Assembly: GCF_031082405.1 (NCBI RefSeq)
Contig: NZ_JAVHJU010000007.1
Coordinates: 1-64,000 of the forward strand
Length of the DNA: 64,000 nucleotides
Direction of reading: 5' to 3'
Source: Amycolatopsis sp. A133
Lineage (GTDB): Bacteria > Actinomycetota > Actinomycetes > Mycobacteriales > Pseudonocardiaceae
Part shown: one piece after another, positions 6,750 to 14,037 of the stretch
How the letters are laid out: each line of letters starts with the position of its first letter
Position numbering within the stretch: position 1 is the first letter of the stretch
The notes under the pieces: model-generated
Told to the model about the DNA's origin: nothing
Seen by the model: only the letters and a program-made list of their open reading frames with translations
Database searches by the model: none
Program-made: the position numbers and the translations under genes

Positions 6750-7820
6750 TTGCGACGAGCTTTCGGCCTGATCTTGCTGGCACTGGGGGTTTTCGCGGTC
6801 GCCGGTGCAGCGCTGCTGCCGACCTACGTCTACCCGAAGCTCGCCAAGGTGCCGCTCGACCAGGATTCGACGTCGGTGCTGGAAGGCACCGCGAGCAAGG
6901 TCCTCGCCGTGACCGACGACGGCTCCGGCCCGGTCACCGAGATCCGCGAGAACAGGCGGCTCACCGCGACCGCCCGCGTCCAGGCGAACTTCGCCCGGCC
7001 CGAGATGCACCAAGACACCGATTACGCGGTCTGGCTGCTCGCGGTGCAGGTCAAGGACGACGCCGACGGCACTGTGCTCAGCGCGAGCAAGCGCCAGGTC
7101 TGCTTCGACCGGCGCACCTCCGAGGGCTACGACCCGCGTGGCGCTGCCGACCCGAAGTGCACCCGGGAAAGCAGCTACGTCACCGACCTCAAGGAGAAGG
7201 CCGACAAGGAGGGCGAGAAGCCCCCCGAGGAGAACGACTACAAGGCCCAGCCCGGCCTGAACTTCAAGTTCCCCTTCGGCACCGAGCAGAAGGACTACCC
7301 GGTCTACGACGACAACACCGGCCAGGCCGTCACCGCCCGGTTCACCGGCACCGAGACGGTGAACGGGATCGAGACCTACAAGTTCGTCCAGAACATCCCC
7401 GACACCAAGCTCGAAACGAAGCAGGTGCCCGGCTCGCTCGTCGGCGCCACCGGTTCGAGCGTCGACGCGGACCTGTACTACCGCGGGGTCAACACGATGT
7501 GGGTGGAGCCGGTCACCGGGGTCGAGGTGAAGCAGCAGCAACAGCAGCACCAGGAACTGCGCCCCGCCACCGGCAGCCCGACCGTCGTGTTCGACGGGAC
7601 GCTGACCTACAACGGCAAGACGATCGCGCAGATGGTCGACCAGATCGACGAGAACAAGGGCAAGCTGGAGTTCCTGTCCAGCACCGGCCCGCTCTGGCTC
7701 GGCATCGGCGGCGGCGTGCTGATCGTCGTCGCGCTGTACCTGCTCCTCCGCCGCCGCCCGGCCGCCCCGCCGGCCCCGCCGCAGCGCCGGCACCGGGTGC
7801 CGGTGGGCGCCGACCGCTAA
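6750..7820 (+). CDS. DUF3068 (PorA-family-like) membrane-anchored protein
   Basis: The 356-residue protein has an N-terminal membrane segment (about 5-25), a long extracytoplasmic beta-rich region and a C-terminal span (about 315-335, LWLGIGGGVLIVVALYLLL). A basic proline-rich tail follows. DUF3068 proteins are typical of actinomycetes with arabinan-containing walls; the mycobacterial relative is Rv0227c. The start is TTG at 6750, supported by GGAGG at 6741-6745. A glutamine run (QQQQQHQ) near residue 260 is unusual. Its stop overlaps the convergent methyltransferase by 4 bp. The role in envelope assembly is inferred from context. Confidence 0.85.
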   Translation: MRRAFGLILLALGVFAVAGAALLPTYVYPKLAKVPLDQDSTSVLEGTASKVLAVTDDGSGPVTEIRENRRLTATARVQANFARPEMHQDTDYAVWLLAVQVKDDADGTVLSASKRQVCFDRRTSEGYDPRGAADPKCTRESSYVTDLKEKADKEGEKPPEENDYKAQPGLNFKFPFGTEQKDYPVYDDNTGQAVTARFTGTETVNGIETYKFVQNIPDTKLETKQVPGSLVGATGSSVDADLYYRGVNTMWVEPVTGVEVKQQQQQHQELRPATGSPTVVFDGTLTYNGKTIAQMVDQIDENKGKLEFLSSTGPLWLGIGGGVLIVVALYLLLRRRPAAPPAPPQRRHRVPVGADR

Positions 7821-8575
7821 CGCCTTCGCAGCACCAGAACCAAATTCCAGGAAGCAATTTCCCGGAGGCCGGGAATCCGCACGATCCACATCGCCCAGCT
7901 CGGGTGGTACCGCGGATACCCGGCCACCAGGTCGGCGAGCGGCGTCGCCTTCGCCCAGCGAAGCGCGGCGCCGACCGAAACCGGGAACAGGCTTTCGCCG
8001 AATTTGTTCTTCGGCTGCTTGCCGAATTTCCGCCCGTAACGCTCCCGGGCGTAGTGACCGCCGAGGAAATGCCACGGGGCCGTCTCGTGGCCGCCCCACG
8101 GCGAATACCACGGCGTGAACGACGCGAACACCGTGCCGCCGGGCTTGGTCACCCGGCACATCTCGGCGAGCATGACCCACGGCTCGCTGACGTGCTCCAG
8201 CACGTTCGACGAGTAACAAACGTCCACGGATCCGCTGCGCACCGGCAGTTCCGTGCCGCTGGCGCGGATCATGTTCTCCCCCGGCTCACCGCGGGCGGAC
8301 AGCTCGCCGACGTCCGGGTCGAGGCCGAGGTAGACCGCGCCCGCCGCGCGGAACGCGTCGGAGAAATAGCCCGGCCCGCCGCCGACGTCGAGCACCGTGC
8401 GGCCGGACAGCGGAGTGTGCGCCGCCAATTGCCGGACGGAGTCGGCGGCCAGCGCGGAATAGAAGCCGTCCGGGTCGGTCTGCTCGGTGAGGAATGTCCG
8501 GAAGAGGGTCACCGAACGACGGAGCGTGGCGCGATGCGGCTGCGCCGTCGCGGCGATAACCGGATTACCTACCAT
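7817..8575 (-). CDS. Class I SAM-dependent methyltransferase (Rv0224c-like)
   Basis: The 252-residue protein carries motif I TVLDVGGGPGYFSDAF at about residues 60-75, an acidic motif II (YLGLDPDVG), DVCYSSNVLEHVSEPW and KPGGTVFASFTPWYSPWGGH. The latter is a Methyltransf_11 pattern with an extended C-terminal region GKQPKNKFGESLFPVSVGAAL. The order methyltransferase, GT and DUF3068 resembles Rv0224c-Rv0225-Rv0227c of Mycobacterium, so a lipid-linked glycan acceptor is plausible. It is divergent from the GT4 gene. Confidence 0.85.
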   Translation of the reverse strand: MVGNPVIAATAQPHRATLRRSVTLFRTFLTEQTDPDGFYSALAADSVRQLAAHTPLSGRTVLDVGGGPGYFSDAFRAAGAVYLGLDPDVGELSARGEPGENMIRASGTELPVRSGSVDVCYSSNVLEHVSEPWVMLAEMCRVTKPGGTVFASFTPWYSPWGGHETAPWHFLGGHYARERYGRKFGKQPKNKFGESLFPVSVGAALRWAKATPLADLVAGYPRYHPSWAMWIVRIPGLREIASWNLVLVLRRR

Positions 8576-8657
8576 TGAACCGTCGCTTTCCCGAATACGT
8601 TCATCTACTGTGTACGCACCAGTAACCTAGCACCGTCGCTACAGTTTGGATAACCCG

Positions 8658-9905
8658 ATGGAACGTCCTCGTGTGCTCCTCGTCAACTGGCGCGACACCG
8701 GCCACCCCGAAGGCGGCGGTTCGGAGCGGTACGTCGAGCGCATGGCCGAAGGCCTGGCCAGAGCGGGCTACCGGGTCGAGATCCAGTGCGCCGCCTACCC
8801 GGGCGCGACGGCGGGCGAATGGCGCGACGGCGTCCGCTACCGGCGGCGGGGCAACAAGTTCGGCGTCTACGCGCACGCGCTGCGCGCGATCCGCCGGGCC
8901 CGCGCCGATCTTGTGGTGGACGTCCAGAACGGCCTGCCGTTCTTCGCCCGGCTGGTCGCCGGCTGCCCGGTGCTGGTGCTCGTGCACCACGTCCACGAGG
9001 AACAGTGGATCAGCGCGCTCGGCGAGACGCTGGGCCGGATCGGCTGGTGGATCGAGTCGCGGCTGGCGCCGTGGCTGTTCCGCGGGTGCCGGTACGTCAC
9101 GGTTTCCGAGGTCACCAAGGCGGAACTGGCGGAGCTGGGCGTCGAGCGCGAACGCGTCACGGTGGTCCCGAACGGCCTCGACGAGCCACCGCCGTGCGCG
9201 TCCGAACGGGACCGCGAGCCGATGCTGGTCGCGGTGAGCAGGCTGGTGCCGCACAAGCGGATCGAGCACGCCATCGACGTCGTCGCGCAGCTCGCGCGGC
9301 GCTGGCCGTCCCTGCGGCTGGAGGTCGTCGGCCAGGGCCCGTGGGACGACGTGCTGCGCGCCCACGCGGCTTCGCGCGGCGTCGCGGACCGGGTCGTCCT
9401 GCACGGCTGGGTCGACGAGCAGGCCAAGCACGAGATCCTCGCGCGGTCGTGGGTGCACCTGTGCCCGTCGGTCAAGGAGGGCTGGGGCATCGTCATCATG
9501 GAGGCGGCGGCGCACGGCGTGCCCTCGGTCGCCTACCGCGCCGCCGGTGGTGTCACCGAGTCCATTGTGGAAGGCCGGACCGGCCTGCTGGCCGACGACT
9601 TCGACGATTTCACCGCCCAGGTCGACCACCTGCTCGCCGACGGGCTGCGACGCGCGGAGATGGGCTTGGCGGGCGCCGAGCGGGCCGGGAAGTACAGCTG
9701 GGACTCCAGCGCCGGGCAGTTCGAGTCACTCGTGCGGGAGGTCTCCGGACGGCCGGTGCCCCGGCCGCGGACCCTGGTCCCGTACCGCGTCCCGGAACTC
9801 GCCCAAGAGCCGGGCGGCGGCGGGCGCGTCGAAGTCCTTGCGGCGGGCGCGCACGGTCACGGTGGTGGTGGCGCCGGTGGTCGCCGCGCCGAACGCCACG
9901 CCTGA
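8658..9905 (+). CDS. Glycosyltransferase family 4 protein (Rv0225-like)
   Basis: The 415-residue GT-B enzyme has an N-terminal glycine loop NWRDTGHPEGGGSERYVE and HHVHEEQW in the acceptor domain. The donor domain has VPNGLD, AVSRLVPHKRIEHAID and the EX7E motif in KEGWGIVIMEAAAHGVPSVA. It probably transfers a sugar from a nucleotide or lipid donor at the inner membrane face. ATG 8658 is preferred; TTG 8646 is in frame. After the natural end near residue 365 the frame runs on through about 50 low-complexity residues antisense to the acyltransferase gene (180-bp overlap). Confidence 0.88.
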   Translation: MERPRVLLVNWRDTGHPEGGGSERYVERMAEGLARAGYRVEIQCAAYPGATAGEWRDGVRYRRRGNKFGVYAHALRAIRRARADLVVDVQNGLPFFARLVAGCPVLVLVHHVHEEQWISALGETLGRIGWWIESRLAPWLFRGCRYVTVSEVTKAELAELGVERERVTVVPNGLDEPPPCASERDREPMLVAVSRLVPHKRIEHAIDVVAQLARRWPSLRLEVVGQGPWDDVLRAHAASRGVADRVVLHGWVDEQAKHEILARSWVHLCPSVKEGWGIVIMEAAAHGVPSVAYRAAGGVTESIVEGRTGLLADDFDDFTAQVDHLLADGLRRAEMGLAGAERAGKYSWDSSAGQFESLVREVSGRPVPRPRTLVPYRVPELAQEPGGGGRVEVLAAGAHGHGGGGAGGRRAERHA

Positions 9906-10808
9906 CCGCCCGCTCGCGGCGGGGTAGAACGCCAGCGACCGCACGGTGTCCCCGGTGTCGACGACGCCGAGGTTCGACACCAGGAACGTCGAGCCCAGCC
10001 TGCTCGCCAGCAGCCGGGTGCCCAGCCGGGCGAGCCGGCTGCTGCGGGCGGGGAAATCCGGCTCCGGCGGCTGAGCCTCGAGCACCTCGGCGACGTCCGC
10101 GCCGCGGCCGAGGCGCAGCCGGAAGAAGGCGCTGTCGTGCACCGGTTCCGGCGCGGCACCGGACCGCCGTGACGCGCCCAGCGCGGCCACGACCCGGGCG
10201 GTGCGGGCGCCGTGCGCGCGGTTCCAGCGTTCGGTGGTGCGGACGGCGGCCGCGACGAACCCCGCGGCACCCAGCCGCAGCCGCGGCTCGTGGCACGCCA
10301 CGAAGACGTCTCCCGCGGCCTCGCGGTCGCGGTCGGGGGTGATCCGGCCCGGTGGCGCAAAAAGCGCCTCGGCGAGCCGCTGGAGAGCCGAAAGGGCAAA
10401 GGGTTTGCCGCCCGCCCGCTCGCCGATCCCCCGCGCGCCCGAGGAAACCGGGACGTCGAGGAGGATGCCGAGCAGGGCCAGCAGGCCGAGGCCGTCGAGA
10501 GCGCCGTGGTGCGCGGCGACGAGGAGGGTGGGTTCGCCGACGGCGACGCGCACCAGAGGCGCGCCGCGTTCGTAGGGCGCCGAAGCGAAGCGGTCCCGGA
10601 CGGTCGCCAGGTCGCCGATCCGCTCGATTTCCGGCACCGCACCGAGGTGCGGGTACTGCTGGACCGCGGCCGCCAGCCGCGCACGGAGTTTCTCCGGTTC
10701 CGGCGCGGCCGCGCCGAGGTCCGCTTCGAGGAGGATGCTCCAAGAAACGGTGGGGTCGCCGTAGAGCCCGATGACGCGGTGCGCGTGGTCGGAGGCGAGC
10801 CGGGTCAC
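9726..10808 (-). CDS. Condensation-domain-like acyltransferase
   Basis: The 360-residue protein has the condensation/PapA/WS-DGAT fold signature HHGALDG (residues 100-106, catalytic His at 101). It is followed by a C-terminal half with FLVSNLGVVDTGD where these enzymes have their second structural motif. Relatives acylate glycolipids or sugars using acyl-CoA or acyl carriers; the envelope context suggests a glycan or lipid acceptor. The last 16 residues look like read-through into the antisense glycosyltransferase end. The DUF2613 gene lies 3 bp upstream, so they are co-transcribed. Confidence 0.72.
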   Translation of the reverse strand: MTRLASDHAHRVIGLYGDPTVSWSILLEADLGAAAPEPEKLRARLAAAVQQYPHLGAVPEIERIGDLATVRDRFASAPYERGAPLVRVAVGEPTLLVAAHHGALDGLGLLALLGILLDVPVSSGARGIGERAGGKPFALSALQRLAEALFAPPGRITPDRDREAAGDVFVACHEPRLRLGAAGFVAAAVRTTERWNRAHGARTARVVAALGASRRSGAAPEPVHDSAFFRLRLGRGADVAEVLEAQPPEPDFPARSSRLARLGTRLLASRLGSTFLVSNLGVVDTGDTVRSLAFYPAASGRSGVAFGAATTGATTTVTVRARRKDFDAPAAARLLGEFRDAVRDQGPRPGHRPSGDLPHE

Positions 10809-10811
10809 GCG

Positions 10812-10994
10812 TCAGCGGTCCCCGTAGATCTTGAGCGGATGGTCGGCAGGGTTGTACTTCACCTGCGCGTTGAGCTTCTGCTGCACCGGAGCCGCCGTGT
10901 CCGGGTCCGCGCTTTTGATGAGGGCGAAACCGCCCGCGGTCGCCGCTCCGCCGCCGATGATGACGGCGACGATCGCGCCGATGACCGTGCCCAC
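10812..10994 (-). CDS. DUF2613 small membrane protein
   Basis: The 60-residue protein has one N-terminal hydrophobic segment (residues 4-27, VIGAIVAVIIGGGAATAGGF) and a short polar extracytoplasmic part ending HPLKIYGDR. This matches the size and tyrosine-glycine-basic end of DUF2613 proteins such as mycobacterial Rv0236A, found beside AftD. It lies 3 bp from both neighbours' coding ends in the minus-strand run, so one operon is likely. Its function is unknown. Confidence 0.75.
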   Translation of the reverse strand: MGTVIGAIVAVIIGGGAATAGGFALIKSADPDTAAPVQQKLNAQVKYNPADHPLKIYGDR

Positions 10995-10997
10995 GTG

Positions 10998-12680
10998 TCA
11001 CTCCTTCCGCGGCGGGGAAATCCTGCCGCGGCCCAATGTACGCATCGGTAACATGCGGCACAACAGTGCGACGCACAGCAATGTGAGCGCTACTCCGTTC
11101 GCCAGCAAGGCGGGCGTCCACGAGATCGCTTTCACCGCCGGCACACCCGGGGTCCGGTACAGCGTCAGCCATTCACCCGACCACACCCGCGTCGCGTCGG
11201 CGAGCAACCGCGGGTCGACGTAACCGGGTGTCCCGTGTTCGACGAGGATCCAGCCGATGCCGGCGGCGGTGAGCTCCCGCGCGGACGTCGCGGCCCGGAC
11301 GTCGCCGATCCTCGGGTCTTCGCCGGCGATGCGTTCGGCGCCGACCTGCAGGGTGTCGTCCATCAGCACCGGTTTCGGCAGCACGCGCGGCGCCGGGTCG
11401 AGCTGGGTGCGGCCATCGTTCCAGGCGAACCCGCGGAACGCCGAGAGCGGCAACGCCAGCACGTCACCGGGCCGGTCACCGAGCTTTTCGGACACGACTC
11501 GCCAGTCGGCCGGGTACTGCGCGGTACCGAGCCGTCCCCAGCCGCCCCACGCCAGGTCCGGCATGGTCAGCAGCGGGAAAACGGCCGCCGCCGTCACCAG
11601 GGCGACGCGGCCCTGCGCGGTTTTCAGTTTCGCCGCGGCGGCTTCGACGGCCAGCGCGAACCCGACGGCGAGGGGCAGGGCCCACCACGCCACCCACTTC
11701 TGGGCATCACGCAGCAGTCCGGCGCCGGGCAGGTACCGCGTCGCGGCGGTGAGCAGCGCGTCCCCGCCCGGCAACGTCGCCAGCGAAGCCAGCAGAACGC
11801 CCAGGACGCCGAGAGCGGTCAAGGAGCGGACCGGCGCCTTCCCCCACCGCTGCGCCAGCGGCCACAGGCCGGCGATCGCGAGGGCGACGATGACGAGCGT
11901 CAGCACCGGGACCAGCGGCACGGCCCGGCTGCCGGGCACCGTTTCGGCGTTCCAGATGCCACCCAGCCCCAGCACGCTCAGCAGCGCGGGACCCCAGCTT
12001 TCGGCGCGGGCGCTGAACGCCGTGACGCCGTCCGGGTCGGAGAACGTGCCGCCGGCGTTGAGGAACGTCGGCACCAGCCAGGGCAGGTTCAGCGCGATGG
12101 CGAGCGGAACGGTCTGCCACAGCCGCCGGGAACCGGCGGCCACCACCATCACGGCGGCCGCGAGGATGCCGCCCGGCGGGGTCAGGACGGCCGGCGCGCA
12201 GGCGATCACCAGCTTCGGCAGGGAATTCGGTTCGTGCTTGCGCGCGGCGAGCCCGGCGAGGGCGATCCACGGCAGGCACGCGTACGTCAGCAGCAGCGGC
12301 CAGTGGCCGATGAACAGCCGTTCCGCGATGTACGGCGTCCAGGCGTAGGCCGTCGCGGCGACGAGCCGGGTGCCCAGGTGTTCGGTGGGGACGAGCCGTC
12401 CCGCCCCGAAGGCGGCGAAGAAGATGGCCAGGAGCAGGACGATTTTCTGGACGATGTCCCCGGGCAGCACGGTCGTGGCGAGCGCGACGGCCGCGTCGGC
12501 GGGAACGGACCGCGGGAGCGTGCTGCCGAGCCCGAAGGCGTCCGGCACGAAGTACTGCCGCGGCGCGAACACCATGTCGTAGCTCAGGACGAACCCGCGG
12601 CCGAGCAGCGGCGCGCAGACGGCGAACGCCAGCACGGCGGACAGCGCCGGGAGGGCGAGCCGCCTGCTCGGTGCGTCCAC
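10998..12680 (-). CDS. Polytopic membrane protein, GT-C-like (Rv0226c-like)
   Basis: The 560-residue protein has about ten to twelve membrane spans and a soluble part near residues 390-510. An acidic residue (LSYDMVFAPRQY, Asp about 35) follows the first span, where GT-C glycosyltransferases keep catalytic aspartate. PYIAERLFIGHWPLLLTYACL is a well-formed membrane core motif. Gene order places it as the counterpart of Rv0226c. It probably uses a polyprenyl-phosphate sugar outside the membrane, but that is inference. It heads the DUF2613-acyltransferase run. Confidence 0.8.
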   Translation of the reverse strand: MDAPSRRLALPALSAVLAFAVCAPLLGRGFVLSYDMVFAPRQYFVPDAFGLGSTLPRSVPADAAVALATTVLPGDIVQKIVLLLAIFFAAFGAGRLVPTEHLGTRLVAATAYAWTPYIAERLFIGHWPLLLTYACLPWIALAGLAARKHEPNSLPKLVIACAPAVLTPPGGILAAAVMVVAAGSRRLWQTVPLAIALNLPWLVPTFLNAGGTFSDPDGVTAFSARAESWGPALLSVLGLGGIWNAETVPGSRAVPLVPVLTLVIVALAIAGLWPLAQRWGKAPVRSLTALGVLGVLLASLATLPGGDALLTAATRYLPGAGLLRDAQKWVAWWALPLAVGFALAVEAAAAKLKTAQGRVALVTAAAVFPLLTMPDLAWGGWGRLGTAQYPADWRVVSEKLGDRPGDVLALPLSAFRGFAWNDGRTQLDPAPRVLPKPVLMDDTLQVGAERIAGEDPRIGDVRAATSARELTAAGIGWILVEHGTPGYVDPRLLADATRVWSGEWLTLYRTPGVPAVKAISWTPALLANGVALTLLCVALLCRMLPMRTLGRGRISPPRKE

Positions 12681-12722
12681 GGCCCTTCCTTTCCGTTGCG
12701 CGCGCGGTTAGGGTCCCTGGTC

Positions 12723-12738
12723 ATTACCCGCCGGTAAT
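12723..12738. promoter_or_regulatory. Inverted repeat ATTACC-N4-GGTAAT upstream of flippase gene
   Basis: ATTACC (12723-12728), four bases and GGTAAT (12733-12738) lie in the 70-bp gap between the divergent GT-C-like and flippase genes. The dyad ends just before the probable Shine-Dalgarno GGGAG (12739-12743). The arms and spacer length match the element at 6702-6717. A weaker form, GTTACC-ATCC-GGTAGA, is seen at 18047-18062 near the AftD start. Confidence 0.45.
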
Positions 12739-12750
12739 GGGAGCCCGCCG

Positions 12751-13953
12751 TTGAGCGTAGACACCGAAGTCCCGGCGCGGACCGGCAACCGGGTCGCGGC
12801 GATCCTCGTCTCGCTCGCGCTCGCGGGCAACAACGCGGCCAGTTACGTGCTGAGCCTGGCGGCCGCGCGGATCCTCGCGCCGGGCGCGTTCGGCGAGCTG
12901 AGCTCGCTGCTGGCGGTGCTGGTGATCGGCGTCGTCCCGGCGATGGGCCTGCAGACGGTGGTGGCCCTGCGGGTGGCGCGCTCGCCGTCGCTTTCCCAAG
13001 GTTCCTTGTTCGCGCTCGGCCTGGTGACGAGCGCGATCGTCGCGACGACGGCGTTGACGCTGAGCCCGTTGCTGGTGCTGTTGCTGCACCTGGGTTCGCT
13101 GGCCCCGGCGCTGCTGGTGACGGCGGCGCTCGGGCCGTTGACGCTGCTCGGGGTGTTCCACGGTCTCCTGCAGGGCAGCCACCGGTTCGCGGTGCTGTCC
13201 GGGCTGATCGCGCTGGAGGGCGTCGGCAAGGTCGGCGGTTCGCTGGTGGGGCTGGTGGTCTCGGGGTCGCCGACCGGGGCGCTGGCCGGGGCGGCCGTCG
13301 GTTCGCTGGTGGTGGTCGTGGCGGGCTGGCAGCTCTGCGGCCGCCCGCGTCCCCGCTGGGCCGACCGCCACGGCGGCGAGGTGCTCCACACGGCGCAGGC
13401 GATGCTGGCGCTGGTGCTGCTGGTGAACCTCGACCTGGTGCTGGCCCGCCACACGCTGCCGGCGGGGGCGGCGGGCGAGTACGCGCTGGGGGCGATCGTC
13501 ACGAAGATCGCGTACTGGCTGCCGCAGGCGGTGGGGGTGCTGGTGCTCCCCCGGTTCGCCGTGTCCGACCGGCGTCGCCGGGTCCTGCCGGTGGCGCTTC
13601 TGGTGTGCGGCGGCCTGGACGCGTTGGTGCTGCTGACGTCGCTGGTCCTGGGGCCTTCGTTGCTCGCCGTGATCGGCGGCGCGCGGTACGCCGGGAGCAC
13701 GATGCCGGTGTGGCCGTTCGCGCTGGCGGGCTCGATGCTGGCGCTGGTCCAGATCCTGCTGTACGCCCGCCTGGCCGACGGCGACCGCCGCGTGACGGTG
13801 CTGATGTGGACGGCGGTGGCCGTGGAGGCGTTGCTGATCACGACGTGGCTCCACGGCTCACCCACCCAGGTGGTCACGGCCGCGGCCTGCACCGCCGGCG
13901 CGTTGGCCGCGGCCGGCGCCCTCCTGGAGCTCCGCCCGCGCAAACCGGCCTGA
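12751..13953 (+). CDS. MOP-type polysaccharide/lipid-linked glycan flippase
   Basis: The 400-residue protein has about twelve predicted spans and the oligosaccharide-flippase opening (NNAASYVLSLAAARILAPGAFGELSSL). That motif is shared by Wzx/MurJ-like MOP exporters. It would flip a lipid-linked saccharide to the outer leaflet for the AftD-type and GT-C-like enzymes next door. Start is TTG 12751, with GGGAG 7 bp upstream; no better ATG precedes the first span. It is convergent with aftD across a strong stem-loop. Confidence 0.82.
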   Translation: MSVDTEVPARTGNRVAAILVSLALAGNNAASYVLSLAAARILAPGAFGELSSLLAVLVIGVVPAMGLQTVVALRVARSPSLSQGSLFALGLVTSAIVATTALTLSPLLVLLLHLGSLAPALLVTAALGPLTLLGVFHGLLQGSHRFAVLSGLIALEGVGKVGGSLVGLVVSGSPTGALAGAAVGSLVVVVAGWQLCGRPRPRWADRHGGEVLHTAQAMLALVLLVNLDLVLARHTLPAGAAGEYALGAIVTKIAYWLPQAVGVLVLPRFAVSDRRRRVLPVALLVCGGLDALVLLTSLVLGPSLLAVIGGARYAGSTMPVWPFALAGSMLALVQILLYARLADGDRRVTVLMWTAVAVEALLITTWLHGSPTQVVTAAACTAGALAAAGALLELRPRKPA

Positions 13954-13973
13954 GCAGCCCCGCGCCCTCCGGC

Positions 13974-14008
13974 GGAAGCGTCACTTTCCCTATGAAAGTG
14001 ACGCTTCC
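13974..14008. terminator. Bidirectional stem-loop between flippase and aftD
   Basis: GGAAGCGTCACTTTC at 13974-13988 pairs perfectly with its complement at 13994-14008 around a 5-nt loop. The 15-bp stem lies between convergent stops at 13953 and 14038. It has no T-run, as is common for high-GC actinomycete terminators. The sequence may be a further repeat family (family F), but only one copy is in this window. Confidence 0.75.
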
Positions 14009-14037
14009 GAATCTGTAGTCAGGAGGGCTTCGGGAGG

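Noticed and set aside
5804..8578. A 924-codon plus-strand frame across the G-rich tract and two genes
   Set aside because: It is an Arg/Ala/Gly-rich shadow frame of the DUF3068 and methyltransferase genes created by high GC content.
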